Made by a program: the position numbers and the translations under genes. From Bradyrhizobium sp. CB1717 (GTDB lineage: Bacteria > Pseudomonadota > Alphaproteobacteria > Rhizobiales > Xanthobacteraceae), in NCBI RefSeq assembly GCF_029714325.1, contig NZ_CP121666.1:6789001-6853000 (forward strand): a stretch of DNA of 64,000 nt. Direction: 5' to 3'. Numbering within the stretch: the stretch's first letter is position 1; every line of letters starts with the position of its first letter. Shown one piece after another: positions 9,681-19,242 of this stretch. The notes under the pieces are model-generated. The model had not been told where the DNA came from, searched no databases, and worked only from the letters and a program-made list of their open reading frames with translations.

Positions 9681-11263
9681 TCGGCGGGAACGGCGGCCTC
9701 GCGCAGCCGGATCGAGTAGTTCGAGGCGTTCTGCTTGCCGCTGGAGGCCGCGCGCGCAAAGGTGATGAGATGGTGCGCGATCAGGGTGCAGCCGATCAGG
9801 CCTTCGATGTCGGCACGCTTGATGCGTCCGAACGCGAACTTCCAGAACACGCGCTTGTAGTCGCCGAGCACGCCGACCTTCCAGAAGATGTTGCGCAGCA
9901 TGACGAGAGCGCGCCTGATATTGGGCCAGGTCTTCATCTCGTCCGCGACCGGCACCTTGAGGCGGTGCACATAGACCTGGTCGCATTGATACTGGAAGCG
10001 CGCGTAGACCTTCTCGGGCTCGTAAGCGACCGCCATGGCGTGCTTCCAGGAAGCGACGACCTCGTCGTAAGGCAGCAGGAAGTCGACGTTGGAATCGCGC
10101 CCGTCGTCCTCGATCAGGCGCCCTTCCTTCTCCAGCCGATCCCATAGCGGCGTCTTCGGCAGCGCCTGGAGCAGGTTGATGGTGAGCAGCGGAATCCGGG
10201 ACTCCTCGACGAAGGCGAGCAGCGCCTCCGAAGTGTTCGGCTTGTCGGTGTCGAGCCCCATGATGATGCCCGAGACGACCTCCATGCCGTAGGAGTTGAT
10301 GGTGTGCACACCCTCCAGGATCGGGACCATCATGTTGTGGTCCTTGTGCATCGCCTTCAGGGCGTCGGGGTCGGGCGTCTCGATGCCGCAGAAGATGGTG
10401 ATGAAATAGGCCTCGCGCATCTTCTCGAGGATCTCCGGGCGCTTGGCGATGTTGAGCGTCGCCTCGCAGGCGAGCCGCACCACGTAGCCCGTCCGCTTCT
10501 GCCACTCGATCAGATGCGGCAGCAGGTCCATCGCCGCCTTGCGGTTGCCGATGAAATTGTCGTCGACGAAATAGACCGTATCGGTCATTCCGCATTCGCG
10601 CAGGCGGTCGAGCTCGGCGATGATCTGCTCCGGCGACTTGATGCGCGGGTTGCGGCCATAGAGGCCGGGGATGTCGCAGAACTCGCACTGATAGGGACAG
10701 CCGCTGGAGTACTGGATGCTGCCGAGGAAGTATTTCTTCACGTCGGCGAGCTCGTAGGCGGGAATCGGAAACTCCGTCATCGGCACGCGGTCCTTGGTGG
10801 TGAGGACCACCTGTTCGTCAGGACGCGAGGTGTCGCGCGACAGGATCTCGATCAGCTGGTTGGTGGCATCGCCGAGCTCGCCGACATGGAGATAGTCGAA
10901 CGATGGATAGTAGTCCGGACAGGCGCTGACGGAGGGACCGCCGAGCGCGACCGGCAGATCGAACTCATGGGCGCGGCGGCAGATGTCGTTCATCTGCTGG
11001 CGCTGGATGTGCATGCCGCTGACGAAGACGGCTTCCGCCCATTCGAACTCTTCCTGGGTCGTGCGGCGGAGGTTCTCGTCGACGAATTTGACCTGCCAGT
11101 CCTTCGGAAGATAGGCGGAGATCAGCAGCAGGCCCTGCGGCGGCATGAAGGCGCGGACGCCATCGGTCAGGGGGTAGGAATGCTCGAAGGTACCGAACGA
11201 AGACGTGTAGCGCGGAAACACGCAGAGAATCCGCCGGGACGTACCGTTGTTTTCAGCTCGCAT
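9677..11263 (-). CDS. hpnP: C-2 hopanoid methylase HpnP (B12-binding radical SAM)
   Basis: A 528-residue protein. Residues about 10-140 form a cobalamin-binding-type Rossmann domain ([39 protein letters not shown]). The radical-SAM cluster motif CPYQCEFC has cysteines at 189, 193 and 196. A DUF4070-like C-terminal domain follows. This matches HpnP, which adds the 2-methyl group to hopanoids. HpnJ-type B12 radical-SAM proteins are the alternative, but the long C-terminal region and the [11 protein letters not shown] block fit HpnP. RBS GGGGGAG lies 5 bp before the ATG. It sits between eutB (146 bp upstream) and eutC (overlapping downstream). Confidence 0.87.
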   Translation of the reverse strand: MRAENNGTSRRILCVFPRYTSSFGTFEHSYPLTDGVRAFMPPQGLLLISAYLPKDWQVKFVDENLRRTTQEEFEWAEAVFVSGMHIQRQQMNDICRRAHEFDLPVALGGPSVSACPDYYPSFDYLHVGELGDATNQLIEILSRDTSRPDEQVVLTTKDRVPMTEFPIPAYELADVKKYFLGSIQYSSGCPYQCEFCDIPGLYGRNPRIKSPEQIIAELDRLRECGMTDTVYFVDDNFIGNRKAAMDLLPHLIEWQKRTGYVVRLACEATLNIAKRPEILEKMREAYFITIFCGIETPDPDALKAMHKDHNMMVPILEGVHTINSYGMEVVSGIIMGLDTDKPNTSEALLAFVEESRIPLLTINLLQALPKTPLWDRLEKEGRLIEDDGRDSNVDFLLPYDEVVASWKHAMAVAYEPEKVYARFQYQCDQVYVHRLKVPVADEMKTWPNIRRALVMLRNIFWKVGVLGDYKRVFWKFAFGRIKRADIEGLIGCTLIAHHLITFARAASSGKQNASNYSIRLREAAVPAE

Positions 11264-11409
11264 CTAAGCTCCCCCGCCACGCTCGACCTGGTTGCGGAAA
11301 TTGCCAGCCAGACACATAGCGTAATGCCGTCGCCGGAATTTCTCAATATTGTGGCGTGAGCATAATTCCGAGGGGGACCAATGGTTTCCTCACGGCCCGG
11401 GGCGTCGCG

Positions 11410-12792
11410 TCACGCGATCAGCCGCGAGGCGAAATCGGGTAGCAGGCCTGCATCGCCGACAAGGCGGAAATCGGCGCCCGCAACCCCCGACTGCACCAGC
11501 CAGTCGTCGAATTCCGGCGCGCGGCGCAGACTGAAGACGTCCCGGACATAGAGCGCGTCGTGAAATGACGTGGACTGGTAGTTCAGCATGACGTCGTCGG
11601 CGCCGGGCACGCCCATGATGAAGGTGACGCCGGCAGCCGCAAGCAGCGTCAGCAGATTGTCCATGTCGTCCTGGTCCGCCTCGGCATGGTTGGTGTAGCA
11701 GATGTCGATGCCGAGCGGCAGGCCGAGCAGCTTGCCGCAAAAATGATCCTCCAGGCCCGCCCGGATGATTTCCTTGCCGTCGTAGAGATATTCCGGGCCG
11801 ATGAACCCGACCACGCTGTTGACGAGGAGCGGCGCAAAGGCGCGCGCGACCGCGTAGGCGCGGGCCTCGCAGGTCTGCTGGTCGACGCCGTGATGGGCGC
11901 CCGCCGACAGCGCCGAGCCCTGGCCCGTCTCGAAATACATCACGTTCTGCCCGACCGTGCCACGCCGCTGCGACAGCCCGGCCTCCTGCCCCTCCTTCAG
12001 CAGCGCGAGGTCGATGCCAAAGCTGCGGTTGGCGGCCTCGGTGCCGGCGACCGACTGGAAGACGAGGTCGACCGGCACGCCCTGCCCGATCAGCGACAGC
12101 GTTGTCGTGACATGGGTGAGCACACAGGCTTGCGTCGGAATCTTCAGCCGCGCGATGATCTCGTCGAGCAGCCGCAGCAATTGGGCGATGACGGCGGGAT
12201 CGTCGCTCGCCGGGTTGATGCCGATGCAGGCATCGCCCGCCCCCAGCAGAATGCCGTCGAGGATCGAGGCGGTGATGCCCCTGGCATCGTCGAACGGATG
12301 ATTCGGCTGCAGCCGCGTGCTCATTCGCCCCCTCAGGCCGATGGTGTTGCGGAAGGCGGTGGTGACCTCGCATTTCCGCGCCGCCAGGATCAGGTCCTGG
12401 TTGCGCATCAGTTTTGACACCGCGGCCGCCATTTCGGGCGTGATGCCGGGCGCCAGCCTCTTCAACACTTCGGACGTCGCGGCGTCCGACAGCAACCAGT
12501 CGCGGAAGGCCCCGACGGTCAGCGATGCCACCGGCGCAAAGGCCCTGGCGTCATGGCTGTCGATGACGAGGCGGGTGACCTCGTCGGCCTCGTAGGGAAT
12601 GACGGCTTCCTGCAGGAACTGCCCGAGCGGCACATCCGCGAGCGCCATCCGCGCCGCGATCATCTGCTCGGAGCTGGCAGCGGCAATTCCGGCCAGCCGG
12701 TCGCCGGAGCGCGGCGGGGTCGCCTTGGCGAGCAGGTCGCGCAGGTCAGGGAAAGTGTAGGTCGTGGCGTCGATGGTGTGGCGGTAGACCAA
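11410..12792 (-). CDS. eutB: Ethanolamine ammonia-lyase large subunit EutB
   Basis: A 460-residue TIM-barrel subunit. I choose the TTG at 12792 (then VYRHTIDATTYTF) because GGAGAGG lies 4 bp upstream and the length then matches the family's ~455; an ATG 23 codons further up adds an unusual peptide. Typical blocks are MRNQDLILAARKC, GRMSTRLQPNHPFDD, GINPASDDP, VFQSVAGTEAANRSFG and YFETGQGSALSAGAHHG. It binds adenosylcobalamin with EutC. No microcompartment genes are nearby, so ethanolamine is probably used as nitrogen or carbon source without a metabolosome. Confidence 0.93.
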   Translation of the reverse strand: MVYRHTIDATTYTFPDLRDLLAKATPPRSGDRLAGIAAASSEQMIAARMALADVPLGQFLQEAVIPYEADEVTRLVIDSHDARAFAPVASLTVGAFRDWLLSDAATSEVLKRLAPGITPEMAAAVSKLMRNQDLILAARKCEVTTAFRNTIGLRGRMSTRLQPNHPFDDARGITASILDGILLGAGDACIGINPASDDPAVIAQLLRLLDEIIARLKIPTQACVLTHVTTTLSLIGQGVPVDLVFQSVAGTEAANRSFGIDLALLKEGQEAGLSQRRGTVGQNVMYFETGQGSALSAGAHHGVDQQTCEARAYAVARAFAPLLVNSVVGFIGPEYLYDGKEIIRAGLEDHFCGKLLGLPLGIDICYTNHAEADQDDMDNLLTLLAAAGVTFIMGVPGADDVMLNYQSTSFHDALYVRDVFSLRRAPEFDDWLVQSGVAGADFRLVGDAGLLPDFASRLIA

Positions 12793-13015
12793 GGACCTCT
12801 CCGGGGCTCGTCGGCCAACGGCCGACTCCAGCACTATCCTGAAACTATACCTCCTGATCAAGACGCTGAAATAACTTACCTTTCTTTCGACTAAGGACGA
12901 AGGGAGCCAAGCAGCGCGTTAACGCCGCGTCCATCTTCGTTTCGCATAGTTTTGCATCAATTCCGCACGACCGCGCTCACCGGCCGCTTCCGGCCATTTC
13001 GGGCCCCTGAACACC

Positions 13016-14755
13016 ATGACATCCGACCGATCTGGGAATGCCGCCACCCTGGCGGGCCGTTTTACGCTTGCCACCAAGCTCTACGCGATCTTCGCACTGT
13101 TCGCGCTGCTGACGGCGGCGATCGCGATGCTGTCCGACTACAACAGCCGCCGCAGCGCCGAGCTGACCAGCGCGATCGAGACCGCGAATGCGGCCGCGCT
13201 GAACGTCGAGCGCGTCAACTCGCTGGTCTATGCGGTGGTGATGGAATCGCGCGGCGTCTACATGTCGACCGAGCCCGCCGTGGTGAAGAAATACGGCGAG
13301 GGCCTGCTCAAGTTCAACGCCCAGATCCTCGATGTCGTGAAGCGCTGGGAAACCATCGTCAAAGCCGATGATGCCGAGCAGTTCGCAACCTTCAAGAAGC
13401 GCATCGAGCAGTTCGTCGAGTTCCGCAAGGAGCTGGTGCGCCGCGGCGTCGAGATCAACGCGGCCGCGGGCCGCGAATGGGGCGACAACGACGCCAACCG
13501 CGCCGTGCGTTCGGCGCTCAACAAGGATCTCGAGGCGCTGTCCAAGGTCTATGCCGAGCGGGCCAGGCAGATCGCCCAGCAAACCGAGACCAACCGCACC
13601 CTGTCCTTCGTCCTGACCTGCCTCGGCGGCGTGGCGCTGGCCCTCGTCGTGATCGGCATCGTCATCATCGCCCGCTCGATCGCGCGGCCGCTCGCCGCGA
13701 TCACCGCGACCATCAAGCAGGTCGCCGACGGCGCCGAGAACGTCGTGGTGCCGCACTCCGACCGCGCCGACGAGATCGGCGCACTCGCCCGCGCGATCCA
13801 GGTGTTCCAGGACGCGATGGCGCGCAATCGCAACCTCGCCTCGCAGGTCTCGCAGGACTCCGCCGCGCGCGAGGCCCGCGCCCGCCATATCGAGCAGTCC
13901 GTCGAAGCGTTCCGCGAGGCGATCGGCGCGATCATGCGCGGCCTCAGCGACAACGCCTCCGTCATGCGCGAAACCGCCCAGACCATCACCCGCGTCACGG
14001 CCGACGCGAGCAGCCGCGCCGGCACGGCGGCGAGCGCCACCGAGCAGGCCTCGCACAACGTCACTGCGGTCGCGGGCGCGGCCGAGGAGCTGTCGGCCTC
14101 GGTCGAGGAGATCGGCCGCCAGGTGCGCCAGAGCGCCGGCGCGGTCGAGCAGACCGGCCAGCGCACCGAGAAGTCGATCGCCGAGATCGAGAGCCTTGCG
14201 GCCGCCACCCAGCGCATCGACGGCGTGCTCAGCCTGATCCAGGCGATCGCCGAGCAGACCAACCTGCTCGCGCTCAATGCCACCATCGAGGCCGCACGCG
14301 CCGGCGAAGCCGGCCGCGGCTTCGCCGTCGTTGCCCACGAGGTCAAGGCGCTGGCGGGACAGACCGCGAAAGCGACCGCCGACATCAGCCAGAACGTCGC
14401 GATGATCCAGGCCTCGACCCGCAACGCGGTCGACGCCGTGCGCGAGATCGGCGGCGCGGTGCGCGAGATCAACGAGGTCACGTCTGCCATTGCCGGTGCC
14501 GTCGGCCAGCAGGACCAGGCCACGCGCGAGATCTCGTCCAACGCGCAAAGCGCAGCCCAGGGCAACGAGACTCTGGTCGCCAACATCACCTCGCTGCGCG
14601 ACGCCATCGGCGAGACCGACACGGCGGCCGCATCCGTGCTGACGGCGGCGAGCAGCCTGACCGAGACGGCGGCGACGCTGTCGCGGGAGGTGGAGACGTT
14701 CTTCCAGAACCTGCGCGCGGGGGCGGCGGACGGTCGTATCGCCAGGGCGGGGTAG
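13016..14755 (+). CDS. Methyl-accepting chemotaxis protein
   Basis: A 579-residue receptor. TM1 is around residues 21-39, a helical periplasmic sensor covers about 40-195, and TM2 is around 200-220. A HAMP domain follows ([19 protein letters not shown]), then a long cytoplasmic signalling coiled coil whose hairpin tip reads [20 protein letters not shown], the contact site for CheA/CheW. The sensor looks like a four-helix bundle (4HB/TarH type) without a recognisable ligand pocket. It is transcribed alone, divergently from eutB with about 220 bp between. No C-terminal CheR-tethering pentapeptide is present. Confidence 0.92.
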   Translation: MTSDRSGNAATLAGRFTLATKLYAIFALFALLTAAIAMLSDYNSRRSAELTSAIETANAAALNVERVNSLVYAVVMESRGVYMSTEPAVVKKYGEGLLKFNAQILDVVKRWETIVKADDAEQFATFKKRIEQFVEFRKELVRRGVEINAAAGREWGDNDANRAVRSALNKDLEALSKVYAERARQIAQQTETNRTLSFVLTCLGGVALALVVIGIVIIARSIARPLAAITATIKQVADGAENVVVPHSDRADEIGALARAIQVFQDAMARNRNLASQVSQDSAAREARARHIEQSVEAFREAIGAIMRGLSDNASVMRETAQTITRVTADASSRAGTAASATEQASHNVTAVAGAAEELSASVEEIGRQVRQSAGAVEQTGQRTEKSIAEIESLAAATQRIDGVLSLIQAIAEQTNLLALNATIEAARAGEAGRGFAVVAHEVKALAGQTAKATADISQNVAMIQASTRNAVDAVREIGGAVREINEVTSAIAGAVGQQDQATREISSNAQSAAQGNETLVANITSLRDAIGETDTAAASVLTAASSLTETAATLSREVETFFQNLRAGAADGRIARAG

Positions 14756-14759
14756 CAGC

Positions 14760-14930
14760 GCGCGAAGCCGACGGCGGCTCACGCTCACACAAAAAGTGCG
14801 AAAACAACCCCATGCACAGTAGCCGGCAGCAGCCTTATCAATGGCTTGGCCGCCGGCCCGGTAGCTGCTGATTTTACGAATTCGATTTGACTCGTCGGGC
14901 AAAACACCGGCATGATGTCATCATGGCGAT
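14760..14930. repeat. Dispersed intergenic repeat-like sequence
   Basis: A non-coding stretch after the chemoreceptor gene. Its core (about 14770-14790) closely matches one at 18338-18360 (shared CGGCGGCTC plus GCTCACACAA). It also contains an imperfect stem around GCCGGCAGCAGC...GCTGCTG. It looks like one of the dispersed repeats common in Bradyrhizobium; that family link is from memory. Confidence 0.45.
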
Positions 14931-14936
14931 GAGGCG

Positions 14937-16460
14937 TTATTGCGCACCTTCCTCGCCCTCGATGCGTCGAGCAAGAGTGGGTTGTCGCTCCGCTCGCGAT
15001 TGCTCGACGAATATTCGAACACGGCCAACATTCTCGACTTCGCGATAGCGACGCAGCTCTCTTTCGAGCTCTGGATCGGAATTCGCCCAGGCCAGCCAGT
15101 CGAACGGGAATGAACTCAGCAGATAGGTATCCACAAGAATTACATCAGGACGGCCGCTTCGCAGGTCCGCCAGCAACTGCCGCCGCTCGAAATGTATGAT
15201 GCTGTCGAGTCTCGCTTGCTCGCCTTGAGTTAGCTGCGAGGTGTTCTTGAGCAGCGTTGCGCCGGCCGCCAGCAACTGCACACAGGAGTTGCCCACCCAA
15301 GTCCCGTCAATCTGACGGACGAGCGGATGGCCCAGAGCGACGTGATCACCGATCGTGATCAGCCGCGGATGCTTTGCAAGTGACTGGATACGATCCTCCA
15401 GTGGCGGGAACGTCCGGACCGGCACGGACAACCAGAACCCGATGAACACGATGAACACGATGGCAGCACAGCCGCCCATCATGACCGGCGCCCGCACCCT
15501 CCCTGTGCGAACGTGGAGCAATGGCGCGGCAATCGCAAACATGCAAAGCGCAAATGCCGTGTAGGTCCAGCCCTTGCCTTGCAGAAGGAAGCTCACGGCT
15601 CCCCCGATCGCTGCGGCAAGCCATGGGGTTGCGTCGCCTGCCGCTTTGACGTCTTGCGAAGTGACCATGCGCAGAAGCGCAAGAGAAGCCGCTATCACAA
15701 GAAGCGGGAAAGGAAGCAGGCGACCCAAGTCCACCCTCAATGGAAGATAGGCGGCGGTGACCATCGGGGCGTAAGTAAACAGATAGTCAGGAAAGACGCT
15801 GACGAGCAGCGCCCCGTAGCCGATGACGACAGCAGCGGCCGCACAGGCTTCAGAGGTGAACAGGGACCTGAGAGACCGATGCCGGAAGGCACCAAGGATG
15901 ATCGGAAGGCCTATCACGGCAGCAAGATGAGGTTTAAGGCTGACGGCCAGCCCGGCAGCCAGTCCTGCCAGGATCGCAACCGGTCCTGGTGCAAGACCGC
16001 GCCAGCGGATCGCAGTGATGGCGACAAAGGGTGTCAGTGCAATGACCGCGATATGCTCGCGCTGTCCAAATACGGCGGTAGGAAGAATTGCGAACAAGAA
16101 GGCGAGCAAGCATGTTGAGACACTTCGCTCTGCAGATTCCAACCTTGCCGCCGCGGCGGCCCGATCGATCATGAAGAGCATGCCAGCGATCTCGATCATG
16201 ACGAGAATGATCACGATCACCTCGGGCGCAATTCCGGTCATTCGCGCAAGCATTGTTGCCGGCATGTACAAATAGACCGATAGCGGCGGATTCAGCTCGA
16301 AGACGTCGGCCCCAAGCTTTCCGCCATCTAGAACCTTCTCGCCCTCGGTCAGAAGGCAGCCCAAATCCGCATTAAGAACGACAGGGATTTGCACCAGCAG
16401 GGCCGTCAGGAGGATCGCGACCACGATCATCCAACGCTGAAGCGGTCGATTTTCTTGCAC
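14937..16460 (-). CDS. Polytopic membrane protein, glycosyltransferase-C-like, copy 1 of tandem pair
   Basis: A 507-residue protein with about ten hydrophobic segments in the first 370 residues, then a soluble C-terminal domain. The early loop after TM1 (DVFELNPPLSVYLYMP) resembles the acidic/proline loop of GT-C or DUF2029-like glycosyltransferases. The C-terminal part (RPDVILVDTYLLSS) is globular. Start is GTG 16460, with GAGG about 7 bp upstream. The next gene upstream (16609-18063) is a close paralogue throughout. Substrate unknown; a lipid-linked sugar transfer at the cytoplasmic membrane is the best guess. It extends about 15 residues beyond its paralogue at the C-terminus. Confidence 0.78.
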   Translation of the reverse strand: MQENRPLQRWMIVVAILLTALLVQIPVVLNADLGCLLTEGEKVLDGGKLGADVFELNPPLSVYLYMPATMLARMTGIAPEVIVIILVMIEIAGMLFMIDRAAAAARLESAERSVSTCLLAFLFAILPTAVFGQREHIAVIALTPFVAITAIRWRGLAPGPVAILAGLAAGLAVSLKPHLAAVIGLPIILGAFRHRSLRSLFTSEACAAAAVVIGYGALLVSVFPDYLFTYAPMVTAAYLPLRVDLGRLLPFPLLVIAASLALLRMVTSQDVKAAGDATPWLAAAIGGAVSFLLQGKGWTYTAFALCMFAIAAPLLHVRTGRVRAPVMMGGCAAIVFIVFIGFWLSVPVRTFPPLEDRIQSLAKHPRLITIGDHVALGHPLVRQIDGTWVGNSCVQLLAAGATLLKNTSQLTQGEQARLDSIIHFERRQLLADLRSGRPDVILVDTYLLSSFPFDWLAWANSDPELERELRRYREVENVGRVRIFVEQSRAERQPTLARRIEGEEGAQ

Positions 16461-16494
16461 CTGCGCACCTCGTCATGGGTGATCAGGGCAACCT

Positions 16495-16540
16495 TCAATC
16501 AGAAGTCGTTACTATTGTGCTGCAATGATCTGTAACAATA
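16495..16540 (-). promoter_or_regulatory. Conserved 46-bp upstream element, copy 1
   Basis: Lies 35-80 bp upstream of the first paralogue. It matches 41 of 46 bases with 18192-18237 upstream of the second paralogue. It contains TATTGT-GCT-GCAATG, an imperfect version of the perfect inverted repeat in copy 2, and a nearby AACAATA. Likely a shared promoter or operator. Confidence 0.55.
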
Positions 16541-16608
16541 CAGAAACCACCTGAAATAGTGTTGCTGCATGACAGTTCCTCCCCGCTGATGCGCCGAGCC
16601 AAAGTGAA

Positions 16609-18063
16609 CTATCGCTCCGGAGTCGATCGATCGACGAATATGCGAACACGGCCGACATCCGCGACTTCACGATAGCGACGCAACTCGATTTCGAGCTCGG
16701 GATCTGCACTGGCCCAAGCCAGCCAATCGAACGGGACCGAACTCTGCAGATAGGTATCCACGAGAATCACGTCCGGGCGACCGTTTCGCAGGTCTGCCAG
16801 CAACTGCCGCCGCTCGAAATGGATGATGCCGTCGAGTTTTGCCCGCTCTCCCTGGGTCGGCTGTGAGCCGTTCTGGGCCAAAATTGCGCCGGCCGTCAGC
16901 AACTGGGCACACGAACTACCCACCCACCTCCCGTCGATCTGGCGAACGAGCGGATGCCCCAGCGCGATGTGATCGGTGATCGTGAGCAGCCTCGGATGTT
17001 TTGCAAGCGCCTGAACGTGCCGCTCCAGCGACGGAAACTCACGGACCGACAAGGACAAGCAGAATCCGATGAGCACAACGCCAGCGAAGCCGCCGATCCT
17101 GACCGAGGCCGGCAACGTCCTGGTGCGAACATGCAGCAACGGTGCGGCAATCGCGAAAACGCAAAGCGCGTAGAGCGTGTAGGTCCAGCCCTTACCCTGA
17201 AGAACGAAACTCGCGGCACCGCCAACGGCTGCTGCCAGCCACGGGATTGCATCGCCTCCCATTCTTAGGCCTTGCGGAGCCACCTGGCGCAGAAACAAAA
17301 TAGAGGCAGTTATCACGACGATCGGGAAAGGAAGCAGGCCCGCTAAATCCCGCCTCATTGGCAGATAGGCGGCAGCGACCATCGGGGCATGGGTCAACAG
17401 ATAGTCGGGAAAGATGACAACGAGCACCGCCCCGTAACCGATGACAACAGCGGCGGCTGCGCACGCTTCAGGGGTGAACAATGACCTGAGAGAACGTTGG
17501 TGGATGGCGCCAAGGATGATCGGAAGCCCTGCCACGAGAGCAAGCTGGGGCTTGATGCTGATGGCGAGCCCGGCACCCAGTCCTGCCAGGATCGCGACCG
17601 AACCGGGGGAAAGCCGACGCCAGCGAATGGCGGTGATGGCGACAAAGGGAGTCAGTGCAATGACGGCTATGTGTTCACGTTGCCCGAATACGGCGCTCGG
17701 AAGGACTACGAACAAGAAAGCGAGCAGGCACGTCCAAATACTTCGCTCTTCAGCACCCAGCTTTGCCGCCGCAGCGGCGCGATCGATCACGACAAGCGAG
17801 CCAATGATCTCGATCATCACGAGGACGATCACGATGATCTCGGGCGCGATGCCGGTCAATCGCGCAAGCTGCACCGCCGGCATGTACAGGTAGATCGATA
17901 GCGGCGGATTCAGTTCGAAGAGGTCGCCCCCCAACTTCCGGCCATCGAGAATTTGCTCTCCTTCAGAAAGCAGGCAGCTCAAGTCCGGGTTGAGAACGGC
18001 GGGTATTTGAACAAGCAGGGCCGTCAGGAGGATCGCGGCCACGATGATCCAACGCTGATTCAT
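16609..18063 (-). CDS. Polytopic membrane protein, glycosyltransferase-C-like, copy 2 of tandem pair
   Basis: A 484-residue paralogue of the downstream gene, alike from the first TM (IIVAAILLTALLVQIP) to the end (RRYREVADVGRVRIFV). The loop LFELNPPLSIYLYMP and the motif AVFGQREHIAVIALTPF are shared. I choose ATG 18063 (MNQRWIIVA) because it aligns with the paralogue's start. The frame is open 44 codons further to an ATG at 18195, which would place it inside the conserved upstream element, so the short form is better. The gene ends at STPER, without the paralogue's C-terminal tail. Function as for copy 1. Confidence 0.77.
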   Translation of the reverse strand: MNQRWIIVAAILLTALLVQIPAVLNPDLSCLLSEGEQILDGRKLGGDLFELNPPLSIYLYMPAVQLARLTGIAPEIIVIVLVMIEIIGSLVVIDRAAAAAKLGAEERSIWTCLLAFLFVVLPSAVFGQREHIAVIALTPFVAITAIRWRRLSPGSVAILAGLGAGLAISIKPQLALVAGLPIILGAIHQRSLRSLFTPEACAAAAVVIGYGAVLVVIFPDYLLTHAPMVAAAYLPMRRDLAGLLPFPIVVITASILFLRQVAPQGLRMGGDAIPWLAAAVGGAASFVLQGKGWTYTLYALCVFAIAAPLLHVRTRTLPASVRIGGFAGVVLIGFCLSLSVREFPSLERHVQALAKHPRLLTITDHIALGHPLVRQIDGRWVGSSCAQLLTAGAILAQNGSQPTQGERAKLDGIIHFERRQLLADLRNGRPDVILVDTYLQSSVPFDWLAWASADPELEIELRRYREVADVGRVRIFVDRSTPER

Positions 18064-18488
18064 GCCGTAGCTGTTTCCAGGCGTAGTCCAGGGACTGCCT
18101 CCTCCGACGCAGGCAAAGCCCTCTCGTCGCGCGGAAGCGGCCTGCTCTCGTTCAACTTGCGTAAACCCGCAAGGTGCAGGATGCGCTATTCTCAATCAGT
18201 AGTCGTTACTATTGTCCTACAATAATCTGAAACAATATTACTTCGGGGCCAAAGCACGGGAGTTCCCGTCGCTTCGCTCCGAGGAATGCGGATGGTCGCC
18301 TCGCCGGAGTGGTCACGACGCGGACGCGGCCTTGCGAAGTTGTCGGCGGCTCGCGCTCACACAAGCATGAGCAAAGGGGGGGCGCTTGCAGCGCATCATG
18401 CGCCACGCAAGGCGCCCTTCATGCAGTTCGCCGATCGTGATAGGATCATCGATATTCAGGTGCCGTCCTCAGCGATAAGGCAGCCACC
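18064..18488. other. Intergenic stretch with regulatory element and repeat-like sequence
   Basis: About 425 bp between the divergent membrane-protein and DoxX genes. It holds the conserved upstream element at 18192-18237 and repeat-like sequence at about 18240-18380 related to 14760-14930. I see no gene in it. Confidence 0.5.
18192..18237 (-). promoter_or_regulatory. Conserved 46-bp upstream element, copy 2, with perfect inverted repeat
   Basis: Contains TATTGT-CCT-ACAATA (18210-18224), a perfect 6-bp inverted repeat, followed 7 bp later by AACAATA. It lies 129-174 bp upstream of the chosen start of paralogue 2. The region between it and the gene is not shared with paralogue 1, so this block is conserved on its own. 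Confidence 0.58.
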
Positions 18489-18944
18489 ATGTTATTGCGC
18501 TCTCCCTGGTCCACATCTGCGATCGACAAGGTCGCCACCGGCAATGCCGACCTGCTGATCCTGGTCGGCCGCATCCTGCTTGCCTGGGTCTTCGTCGGCA
18601 GCGCGTACGGCGCATTGACCAACTTCAGCGGCTCAGTCGGCTATTTCCGGTCGCTGAGCGTTCCCGCACCCGTGCTGTTCACGACCTTCACCGTCGCGCT
18701 GGAAATTGTAATGTCGGCTTGTCTGATCCTCGGCATTGGCACGCGCTACTGCGCAGTCGTGATGTTCTTGTTCGTACTCTCGGCGACTGCAATCGGACAT
18801 CGTTACTGGGAATATCCCGCCGGAGCTCAGCAGATCGGGCAGTACAATCATTTCCTGAAGAACATCACTATCATGGGCGGCGCTCTGTTGATGTTTGTCA
18901 CCGGGGCGGGCCGGTTCTCACTCGACCGGAGGCTGACAGGCTAG
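18489..18944 (+). CDS. DoxX-family membrane protein
   Basis: A 151-residue protein with four predicted TM helices: LLILVGRILLAWVFVGSAY, LFTTFTVALEIVMSACLIL, YCAVVMFLFVLSATAIG and a last one around MGGALLMFVTG. This is the DoxX/DoxD layout, with the first helix carrying the usual GRILLAWVF pattern and the HFLKNITIMGGAL segment before helix 4. DoxX proteins are small quinone-associated or redox-linked membrane proteins; the substrate here is not evident. The gene stands alone. Confidence 0.85.
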   Translation: MLLRSPWSTSAIDKVATGNADLLILVGRILLAWVFVGSAYGALTNFSGSVGYFRSLSVPAPVLFTTFTVALEIVMSACLILGIGTRYCAVVMFLFVLSATAIGHRYWEYPAGAQQIGQYNHFLKNITIMGGALLMFVTGAGRFSLDRRLTG

Positions 18945-19092
18945 CAGCGTCAATCGTTTCAGCCTCTTCCGCGGTGCAGCCGATAACTACCCGAACCTGC
19001 CGGCAATCGCGGCGCAAATGTCTTCGCCACTCGCGGAGCCGCGAATGCGCTGGGGCTACACGATGCGGCCTTGAAGGAAGGCCGTTACCGCA

Positions 19093-19242
19093 TCACTTCG
19101 CTCTCGGCCTGAAAGCAAGTTCGAGCAGATGGCCGAAGCGTTTCGAGAGCGGCTTCAAGTACTCAGCCATGATCCTGAAGAGAAGCATCAGCCACGTCGC
19201 CAGCGCGGCACACCACAACAGGCTTTCCAATGTCTCGGGCAT
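19093..19242 (-). CDS. Small membrane protein, 49 residues
   Basis: A short frame starting at ATG 19242 with AGGGGG about 7 bp upstream. It encodes MPETLESLLWCAALATWLML, then one TM helix ending near FRIMAEYLKP and a basic, amphipathic tail ending FRPRAK. The single N-terminal TM and the positively charged C-terminus suggest an inner-membrane microprotein. I do not recognise it. Good RBS and sensible composition support it, but it is short enough to arise by chance. Confidence 0.5.
   Translation of the reverse strand: MPETLESLLWCAALATWLMLLFRIMAEYLKPLSKRFGHLLELAFRPRAK

Noticed and set aside
8895..10688. A 597-codon frame that reads through hpnP into eutC
   Set aside because: Only the last 261 codons look like protein (EutC). 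The rest is the off-frame of hpnP.
11264..11409. EcfG-type promoter (GGAAC-N16-18-CGTT) upstream of hpnP
   Set aside because: hpnP is stress-sigma controlled in a relative, so I looked. I find GGAAAC and GGAATT but no properly spaced CGTT; not supported.
12793..13015. Cobalamin riboswitch upstream of eutB
   Set aside because: No B12-box-like conserved core is visible in the leader; not reported.
18064..18195. Longer N-terminus for the second tandem membrane protein (start at 18195)
   Set aside because: It adds 44 residues unlike the paralogue and would start inside the conserved upstream element.
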